Positions 57,583 to 64,000 of a stretch of 64,000 nt of DNA are shown one piece after another (positions within the stretch are counted from its first letter, which is position 1; each line of letters starts with the position of its first letter). The stretch spans positions 1 to 64,000 of the forward strand of contig SGPM01000112.1 in assembly GCA_004802725.1 (NCBI GenBank), given 5' to 3'. Below the pieces are notes generated by a model that was given only the letters and a program-made list of their open reading frames with translations, searched no databases and was not told where the DNA came from. The translations under genes were made by a program, and so were the position numbers. The stretch comes from Antrodiella citrinella. Taxonomy: Eukaryota > Basidiomycota > Agaricomycetes > Polyporales > Steccherinaceae.

Positions 57583-58734
57583 ATGTACGGTGTTCCACAG
57601 GACATCGTCGATCTGATCATCGACCAACTCTTCAACGACAAACGCGCTCTCAAAGCGTGTACTCTCGTTCACTCCTCCTGGCTTAACTCAGCCCGTCTCC
57701 ATCTTTTCCGCTGCATCGAACCTGTCGGTCGTACGCCCCAAGAGGCCATTTTCGCTTGGTCCGCCTTCCTTGGCAGCTACCCTGCTATTGGGTCCTGCGT
57801 CCGCACCCTCTTCCTTGCTCCCCAGGGATTGCCTAATTTCTCTCTTGATCTCTTGCTATATCTCCTCGTTTCCCTCCCTCGTTTGCATGCTCTGCATCTC
57901 ATTCGGGTCCGCCTCGAACACTCAGCGACAGATTGGGCTCCGATGCTCTTTCCATTGCGATCGCTCAGCCTCATTGATGTTCATCTTCGGTCCGTCAAGC
58001 CCCTACAACGCCTGCTCTCCCTTTTCCCTCATATCGATAAGCTGGATCTCAGCGAAGTACATCTTCCTGAGTCGGAGAGACCCACTCCGAAGTCCTGCTT
58101 CCGCAGGATACCTATCACGTCTCTCACTGCCTCGCCAAGCGATGCTACTCTCAGTATCGTCCGCAGCATGCTAGATATCCGACATTTGTCTTCATTCAGG
58201 ATGTCTTTTGCATCTGTGGTCGCACGCGAGTTCAAGTTACCTGAGGTTGGTCGCATTGTGCGGAGCGTAGCGGCCACCCTCACGCATCTCGAGATCGATG
58301 TCGAGTCTCTCGTACTCAGTACGTTTTTTTCTCTAGCTCATCTAACGGAATCCTCGCACTCATCCGTGGTTCACGCAACAGCTCCTTCCACGTCAATTGA
58401 TCTGGATGTTTCGCCGTGCCATGCCCTCAAGTCCATCGTGCTCTGCCTCTGGCTGCACGATCCTGGCATCCCCTTGATATCAGCCACTTCAAGCGACACT
58501 TTTTCCGTCGCCCTCGACATCCTTGGCAAGCTCTCACCTAAGGCACCAGTCATATCCGTCACTTTCATCATGACATTCTATGACAATGACAACGTGCACA
58601 AGCTGCCGGGTGAGATGGATTGGGAGAAACTGAAGGCGATGCTGAGGAAGTTCGACAAGCTGGAGAGCATCCGATTTGAGACAAGCGGTCTGCAGATATC
58701 GACGCAGAGACGGATCGAGCAGGAGTTGCAATAG
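57583..58734 (+). CDS. F-box-like protein (intact)
   Basis: Single exon, 383 residues. F-box-like start YGVPQDIVDLIIDQLFNDKR with LKACTLVHSSWLNSARLHLF; LRR-like middle (LPRLHALHLIRVRL, LFPHIDKLDLSEVHL, SMLDIRHLSSFRMSFAS); typical C-terminus MDWEKLKAMLRKFDKLESIR. Same family as 50625-51848 but a divergent member. Likely SCF adaptor. The downstream 2.2 kb carries two decayed partial copies of related genes. Confidence 0.8.
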   Translation: MYGVPQDIVDLIIDQLFNDKRALKACTLVHSSWLNSARLHLFRCIEPVGRTPQEAIFAWSAFLGSYPAIGSCVRTLFLAPQGLPNFSLDLLLYLLVSLPRLHALHLIRVRLEHSATDWAPMLFPLRSLSLIDVHLRSVKPLQRLLSLFPHIDKLDLSEVHLPESERPTPKSCFRRIPITSLTASPSDATLSIVRSMLDIRHLSSFRMSFASVVAREFKLPEVGRIVRSVAATLTHLEIDVESLVLSTFFSLAHLTESSHSSVVHATAPSTSIDLDVSPCHALKSIVLCLWLHDPGIPLISATSSDTFSVALDILGKLSPKAPVISVTFIMTFYDNDNVHKLPGEMDWEKLKAMLRKFDKLESIRFETSGLQISTQRRIEQELQ

Positions 58735-58879
58735 TGGAAGGAAAATGGGTCGTTGTCTTTCTCGTGGAGGATTTAGTAAATCAACGACCATGAACGTACG
58801 TGCGTTTATACGATTGGGTTTCTCATCGGTGACCCTGCAGTAGATTCCAGTATTCAAATTTGGTCTTTCATCGCGCACC

Positions 58880-59275
58880 TTGGCTCGATGCTGCGCGTTA
58901 CCGTACGGCCCCGTCGTTTCTCAGCCTCATTTCAACACTCTAGCACCCCTCCTCAGCACCCATTCCGATATTTCCACCCGCGTTTGCGATTTATATCTTG
59001 GGCCTTGGCTGAATCACATTTCGTCCTCGTCCACTCCTGTCTATTTCCGAACAGGCATATGTGATCTCAAGCTCGACCGTTCATCTGGATGGTTTAGTAA
59101 CCAAGAGTTCGCCATAGTTCTTGTCCGACTGAGTCGAGTCACTCTCCGTTACGAACATCACACCTGCTCCTACATTCTCAATCTCGTACTCGCATTGTGT
59201 TCTCTGTTCTTTAGCTACCGTTACGCGCAAAATATTCACGAAGGACAAGCGGCCTTCATGTCAATTTCAAGATAG
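58880..59275 (+). pseudogene. F-box-like gene fragment (central part)
   Basis: Retains LLSTHSDISTRVCDLYLGPW and LNHISSSSTPVYF, matching the region after the F-box in relatives (LHLGPQLNHILSFSTLV), but lacks both the F-box and the C-terminus. Confidence 0.5.
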
Positions 59276-60539
59276 CCACACCGTAAATAGAGGGATGGCG
59301 GCGGTAATTCAAGAATCCAAGTTGTCACGAGATGGAAGACCAGATGAAGGCTGTGTGAAGCTATTCTGATTCGACTCTACTCCGCGCGCTGCACCAGCCA
59401 AAACACGCGCAGGGGAGCAAACAATTGATAACGGTGTGTACCCATCGTCAAGACTCGAGCTCGATCTAGTGATATGTCAGTGTCAGGGAACGATACGATG
59501 TCTAGACTTGTATACCACACACCTTTGCAAGCTCTTCCCATAGGAAGTAGTTGAGCACAAGATTCCCACCAGCTAGCTCATCCGTGTTAGACCAACCATG
59601 ATCACCAGCACTGTCCTCCTCATCTCCATCCTCCTCATACTTGTTCTCATACCCGTTCTCCTCATCGTTCTCCTCATCGGTTCTCCTCATCGGTTCTCCT
59701 CATCCTGTTCATTCTCATCCCCATCCTCCTCATCTCGGTCCTCCTCATCAGAAGACATATATGCACCGCTGCGCTTCGGAGCGTTCGCTATTTCATGCGA
59801 AACAAGAGCTCTGGACACTTTAAGGTCACCAGCGAAACTCGCGACTCGAAGCACGTTGCCGTTGCGTCCAAGAGGGAAATTGAGGGAAGAACGAGAGAGC
59901 TGACGACGTGCGAGCGGCAGATCAGGATTCAACTGTTGAGTAAGTACAACACTGAGGAGACCACTTCGTTTGAGAATGGTGAGCAATGCCGACGCGACGC
60001 TCACAATCGGCGAATGCCGATCGCGGTCTACGCTGCGGCCTGCATGGTGACCATCGTGTTTTGCTCCTCTTGTTCACCGACATCATCCTTACAAACAACG
60101 GGGACTTACCATGGATTCTTCATCATGCTCGCGGTCGTCGCTGGCTGGAGATGAGCCGCCTCATTATGGCCACAAGAGGCTCGCGCTCCTGCAGATTCTG
60201 TCGCCCAAAATACATACCTCTGCAAATCCTCATTTGACTCAGCCTCTCTCCCCACGGCGGCTTTGGATATGAGCCATGACGAAGGATGTTTGACAAGATA
60301 CTGAGCATTGCACTGAGAGTCTTTCCCGCATGCGTCGTGTACAGCTGCTATATCGATGTCAAGGACGAATCTTGCTCATGGACATGCATAGTTTCGGATC
60401 TATACTCGAACATGTTCTGTATCGTTCGTATGTGCGATGATAGACCACAATCGCTGTGCTGGCTCTGTCTCGTCTATAACCAACATCACTTATCTCAATC
60501 CTCGTTCCATCAAGCGTCCCTCTTCCCAGGTAGCACGGA
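59276..60539. other. No gene recognised; acidic minisatellite region
   Basis: Contains the tandem repeat below and an open minus-strand acidic stretch on both sides of a stop; no domain recognised. Confidence 0.4.
59606..59755. repeat. CTCCTCAT-rich minisatellite
   Basis: Imperfect units such as GTTCTCCTCATCG recur many times. On the minus strand they encode Glu/Asp-rich peptide (DEENDEENGYENK), on the plus strand Leu/Ile-rich, so any ORF over it is compositional. Confidence 0.7.
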
Positions 60540-60960
60540 GCTGAACCTCTGCATCCTATACCTTCTCCAGTAAGAGAGGCCCCTTCCAAAGTCCCGCTTC
60601 CGCTAATCTAGCCTTTGTCCTCAGCATGCCGCACACGAGCTTCCTGAGGTTGGTTGTGACTCGTATCATACCTAGCGTAGCGGACACTTCCGTGCATCTC
60701 GAGATGCGTATGGCGTCGCTCGTACTCTTTTGTTCATTGAACGGAATCTTTCGCGCTGATCGTTTACGCAACAGCTCCTGCCGTGCCAGGTCACCTCGAT
60801 CTCTTGCCGTTTCACGCCTCAACGTCTACCGTGCTGTACCTCTGGCTGCACGCTCCTGGAATCCCCTTCGTATTGGCCACTCCACGAGAGATTTTGGCAT
60901 CTCATCCTTGGCACATCCGTAACCTTCATTCAACCTCGCATGACCTCAGAAGGTCGAGGG
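60540..60960 (+). pseudogene. Decayed duplicate of the F-box-like gene at 57583 (C-terminal half)
   Basis: Base-level similarity to about 58070-58540 is plain: for example CACGCAACAGCTCC... becomes ACGCAACAGCTCCTGCCG, and GTACCTCTGGCTGCACG parallels GCCTCTGGCTGCACGAT. Small deletions break the frame throughout. A local duplication after which only the parent stayed functional. Confidence 0.65.
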
Positions 60961-61010
60961 CGTCATTGGAGGGATCTTCTCGAAAATGTAGACTCACGCT
61001 TGTGCGATCT

Positions 61011-62828
61011 TCAGATGCTCGAATAACACCAATTTGTACAAACACGATACCGACTCATCCACCCTGGTATGATACATACCAAAATACTCGGGTTGCTATT
61101 GCGGGGAAATGCCACAAGTATCCTAAACACACATCTACGCATGTTTCCCTCGTCCAGTTCATTCACGAAAACCGCAACTTGACCTAACGAATAACATGGT
61201 TCGGATGAGTACACGGCATATACACCCAAAGACTCGGACCAACAGACCTTTGCCAGCGCGACACCCAGAACACGATCCAACTGCTTGCTGATCGTGTCTA
61301 CCGACGCCATGGAGAGGTTCTTTTCGACGATGAGCCGCTCCGCCATAATTTTTGGTACTTTGGGTATATTATTGACCGGTATTGAACCTTTATGACATCC
61401 GGTAGACTCGCGGGCGATGATCTCGGAAACAAGACCTTCGATCTCGTCCGTGTTGCGATTGGCACTGAGATGGGCCACAGCGTGCTCGTGGTAATACTGC
61501 GAGACCTTCTCCGCCGTCTCTATCCATTGATTACGGAAATCGAGGAGGTTTTGGTACGTCCTGCCAGAGCAATGCTCCATCTGTGGGACGTATTTGTTGC
61601 GGAGGGGGATTCTCACCGACTTCTGGGCGGCTCGGAGGGCTATGTCGTTCCACCCGCATGCGACGGCGACGAAGTAGGTCTGCACCGGATCTGACCTTAT
61701 AAACGGAGTCAAGGTAGTCTGGAGCACTTCATACACCTTAGCCATCTCGTAATTCTGTGCTGCGGCGACGAGCGCGGGGAATGTCGCGAGATTGATATCA
61801 TGAGTGTTGGAATCATTTGTGGATGAACTTGAAGACCACGAGCCGTAGCAGAAGCGGATGAGGTCGTGGACGGTGTCGCCGTCCTCTGGTAGATATATAG
61901 TGGTGATTCCGGTGAATTCGGCAGTGCCATCAGTCTCAGACTGAGCGATATAATCGGCAAGGATGGATGAGGAGAATTTCAGCACAAACTTGTGTGCGGG
62001 TATCACGAGATCGAGGAGGAGGGTTGAATAGACGTGAACGTCTGCAGGGATGCGGTCGAAAAGGTCGCAATTTTGGAACCAGCCTTTGCGGCTGCCATCC
62101 TGCTCGCAGGGTAGCCGGTCATCAACGTCAGATTGTGATGGAGGAGGATGAATCTGGAAGGGAGACGAAACAGGTGCGTATCGTACGGCGTTCAAGAGGC
62201 GGAAATATTGCCCTGCAGTGACGTGCTCTAATCCCTCAAAACCATCCTCACGATCCACCAACGTTAATACCTCCTCAGAGAATTTGTCTGGCCATATCAC
62301 GGATCTGACAGAGAAATACATCTCCGCCTCCATGTCATAGCGACACGAGAGAACAAGGCTTTGCAAAGGCTGTAGCGATGTCAACTCGCGGAAGGCGGCC
62401 TCTGGAACGCTCATGACGGTTTCTGACAACTGATATTTCCTGCCGGTGCGCAGGATATCGAAGACGTCACCTATGCAGTGCATCTGTGGCCGTACCACAG
62501 GATATATGAGACGAAGAATCCCGTCCAAGAGTTTGCTGTTCTCAGTAACGGAGATTGAGGACACGGCGGTCGTGGACGGGGATAATGGCTCCACCTGGGG
62601 CAGCGAGAACATAGACAGGATTGCTTTGTGACACGAGAACGTCACAGAGTCTGAGGATACCAGAACGATGTCGCCGTCTGGACGATCGAACGGAGGGGTT
62701 GCAGCGGTAAAGCGAGCTTGCGACTCGGGTTCAGAGGCGGACATCATCGAGAACATCGAGCTCGACGTCGAGAGCATCCTCGGTGGCCATGACCATGGCA
62801 TGAGGCATTTCGGGTTCTGCCGAAACAT
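61011..62828 (-). CDS. Double-BTB domain protein, copy 9 (core motif deleted)
   Basis: A single 605-codon frame from ATG 62826-62828. Same subgroup as copy 8: FDRPDGDIVLVSSDSVTFSC and FDRIPADVHVYSTLLLDLVI, then MEHCSGRTYQNLLDFRNQW. The first module reads HKAILSMFSLPQ where copy 8 has HKAILSIASPFFADMFSLPQ: eight residues of the most conserved BTB helix region are missing in frame. The C-terminus after about residue 525 is doubtful; a last intron may be unrecognised and the true stop may differ. In-frame ATGs nearer the first module exist (62780s and 62740s). Confidence 0.75.
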   Translation of the reverse strand: MFRQNPKCLMPWSWPPRMLSTSSSMFSMMSASEPESQARFTAATPPFDRPDGDIVLVSSDSVTFSCHKAILSMFSLPQVEPLSPSTTAVSSISVTENSKLLDGILRLIYPVVRPQMHCIGDVFDILRTGRKYQLSETVMSVPEAAFRELTSLQPLQSLVLSCRYDMEAEMYFSVRSVIWPDKFSEEVLTLVDREDGFEGLEHVTAGQYFRLLNAVRYAPVSSPFQIHPPPSQSDVDDRLPCEQDGSRKGWFQNCDLFDRIPADVHVYSTLLLDLVIPAHKFVLKFSSSILADYIAQSETDGTAEFTGITTIYLPEDGDTVHDLIRFCYGSWSSSSSTNDSNTHDINLATFPALVAAAQNYEMAKVYEVLQTTLTPFIRSDPVQTYFVAVACGWNDIALRAAQKSVRIPLRNKYVPQMEHCSGRTYQNLLDFRNQWIETAEKVSQYYHEHAVAHLSANRNTDEIEGLVSEIIARESTGCHKGSIPVNNIPKVPKIMAERLIVEKNLSMASVDTISKQLDRVLGVALAKVCWSESLGVYAVYSSEPCYSLGQVAVFVNELDEGNMRRCVFRILVAFPRNSNPSILVCIIPGWMSRYRVCTNWCYSSI

Positions 62829-63025
62829 CCTTTCGCGTACGACAAAGGAAGTCGTATTTACCGTTCGTTCGCCCTTTGTGTTTCATTGCTCACTCGCGTT
62901 TGGTTTCTTTGTTGCAGGTCCTGTTTACCTGCTACTCAGGAGAACCGTCGTATTCAAAGATGGGGTGGCAATGCACGTACGTCCCTTTGTACTCTCAATT
63001 CCATTAACATGTGTGGCCACATACA

Positions 63026-63032
63026 TATAAAG
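63026..63032 (+). promoter_or_regulatory. TATA box of BTB copy 10
   Basis: TATAAAG, 48 bp before the ATG at 63074; same motif and spacing as at BTB copy 2. Confidence 0.55.
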
Positions 63033-63073
63033 CTTGAGATTTCACGACCATTCCATTCTCATACCTCCTTGCC

Positions 63074-64000
63074 ATGACTTCCGTCACTCTTTCTACGCCA
63101 AGCACCGATTCTTCCATATCCGCCAAGCTGTCAGACCTCAAACCTGCACCCAGCTGTGACGCGATCACTACCACGTCGTCGACTCATCCCGTCTTCGTGG
63201 TGTCTCACCCATTCGACGTCAAGACTTCGTGCGCCGTCCGTCTTCGTTCAGCCGATAACGTCGATTTCTTCGTCAATGCTGTCATTGCAACCATGGCCTC
63301 ACCCGTTTTTGCGAAGATGCTCCTACCAGGCAATATCGAGAACCTGGCAAGAGAGGAAGACGGTACCGCCATCATCCATCTTCCTGAGTGGCGGGCTGTG
63401 GTGGTGGATACGATCTTGCGGATCATCTATCCCAGCATGCGTAACCCCGACATTCCCAGTGTCTCGCACATCTACGCTGTTCTGAAGGCTGCGAGGCAAT
63501 TTGACATGGGTCTCGTCCAACAGGTAGCCCAATCCAGCTTGGCTCAATTCGTTCCGAGCGACCCGGTTCGAGTATTCGCCGTGGCCTGCGCATTCGGTTT
63601 TGAGAAGGAGGCCGCAGATGCTGCACAAGCCGCCATACACTGCCGCAAGGCCTTTCAACATTTTCGCTTCGAGTACCTCCCGGAGATGCAGGACGTTTCC
63701 GCCGGCATGATGTCTCGTTTCTCCTTCTTCGTCAATAAGTTTGGGTCTGTGCCCAATGCGTTCTCTTTCATCTATCCCACCGCAGGCGCAAGTCCTGCGC
63801 TATCGTCTGGTTACTCTGGTATCAAACCCGGCGCAGAGCTCATCAAAGTCGCAGACTCTTGTACGCTCACCCATGCTATCTTCTCCCGCATTCCCAACGA
63901 CCTCATCGTGTACTCGTCTGTCAACGCGGAGGAGACCTTCTCAACACACAAATTCGCCGTCATGGTCTCGTCTCCGGTGCTAGCAGACAGACTTCGTGAT
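63074..64000 (+). CDS. BTB-domain protein, copy 10 (partial, runs off right edge)
   Basis: Open from ATG 63074 to the window end, 309 residues seen. The first module is divergent: VRLRSADNVDFFVNAVIATM with ASPVFAKMLLPG and ILRIIYPSMRNP. The interdomain FAVACAFGFEKEAADAAQAA and YLPEMQDVSAGMMSRFSFF keep the family pattern, and a second module begins at IPNDLIVYSSVNAEETFSTH with SSPVLADRL. It lacks the usual FDR.DADIIL entry, having FDVKTSCAVRLRS instead, so it is a separate lineage. The promoter has a TATA box. Confidence 0.8.
   Translation, partial: MTSVTLSTPSTDSSISAKLSDLKPAPSCDAITTTSSTHPVFVVSHPFDVKTSCAVRLRSADNVDFFVNAVIATMASPVFAKMLLPGNIENLAREEDGTAIIHLPEWRAVVVDTILRIIYPSMRNPDIPSVSHIYAVLKAARQFDMGLVQQVAQSSLAQFVPSDPVRVFAVACAFGFEKEAADAAQAAIHCRKAFQHFRFEYLPEMQDVSAGMMSRFSFFVNKFGSVPNAFSFIYPTAGASPALSSGYSGIKPGAELIKVADSCTLTHAIFSRIPNDLIVYSSVNAEETFSTHKFAVMVSSPVLADRLRD

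Noticed and set aside
59502..60004. Acidic minus-strand protein over the minisatellite
   Set aside because: A stop interrupts it and the acidic content comes from the repeat; no domain supports it.
1..64000. CRISPR arrays, operons, prophage or bacterial islands
   Set aside because: No direct-repeat arrays; spliced genes throughout show eukaryotic nuclear DNA.

Overview
This window looks like nuclear DNA of a filamentous basidiomycete, most likely an Agaricomycete (a polypore relative is my best guess). The reasons are many ~50-60 bp GT-AG introns, compact gene spacing, homologues of basidiomycete RNAi and housekeeping proteins, and large families of BTB and F-box-like genes typical of Agaricomycetes. 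No viral, plasmid, CRISPR or bacterial features were seen. All exon models come from reading splice sites and protein similarity by eye; none was checked by search.

Layout. 1-195 is the end of a PIF/Harbinger-like DNA transposon. 1,230-14,862 is a mostly housekeeping block: flavin-reductase-like protein (-), RNA polymerase I/III subunit RPC40/AC40 (+), NadR/Ttd14-like P-loop ATPase (-), a 1,698-residue protein fusing an RNA-dependent RNA polymerase to a UPF1/NFX1-type SF1 helicase (+), and a bestrophin-like anion channel (-). 15,190-29,878 is a cluster of six double-BTB genes (three intact, three broken) interrupted by an intradiol-dioxygenase-like gene. 30,235-31,072 is a complete non-autonomous Harbinger-like element with a 3-bp TTA duplication and a remnant of transposase, abutting the stop codon of a truncated, frame-broken gene. 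32,917-38,380 holds a frame-broken F-box/LRR-like gene and a convergent pair of SRPK-type kinases, one of which has lost its catalytic Asp. 39,660-41,733 is a Pro/Gln/Ser/Tyr-rich protein of unknown function with a five-base first coding exon. 43,567-53,081 is a graveyard and nursery of BTB and F-box genes. 53,353-56,844 is importin-beta3 (PSE1/KAP121). 57,583-62,828 has an intact F-box-like gene, decayed fragments of it, and another BTB gene; a tenth BTB gene starts at 63,074 and runs off the right edge.

How the parts may work together. The RdRP-helicase would act in small-RNA silencing; in fission yeast the same two activities sit in separate subunits (Rdp1 and Hrr1) of one complex. BTB and F-box proteins are usual substrate adaptors of cullin-RING ubiquitin ligases, so the ten BTB and about eight F-box-like copies, about half of them broken, look like a fast birth-and-death adaptor repertoire beside stable housekeeping genes. 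A notable shared feature is that the double-BTB genes end in a 21-nt last exon encoding a six-residue tail.
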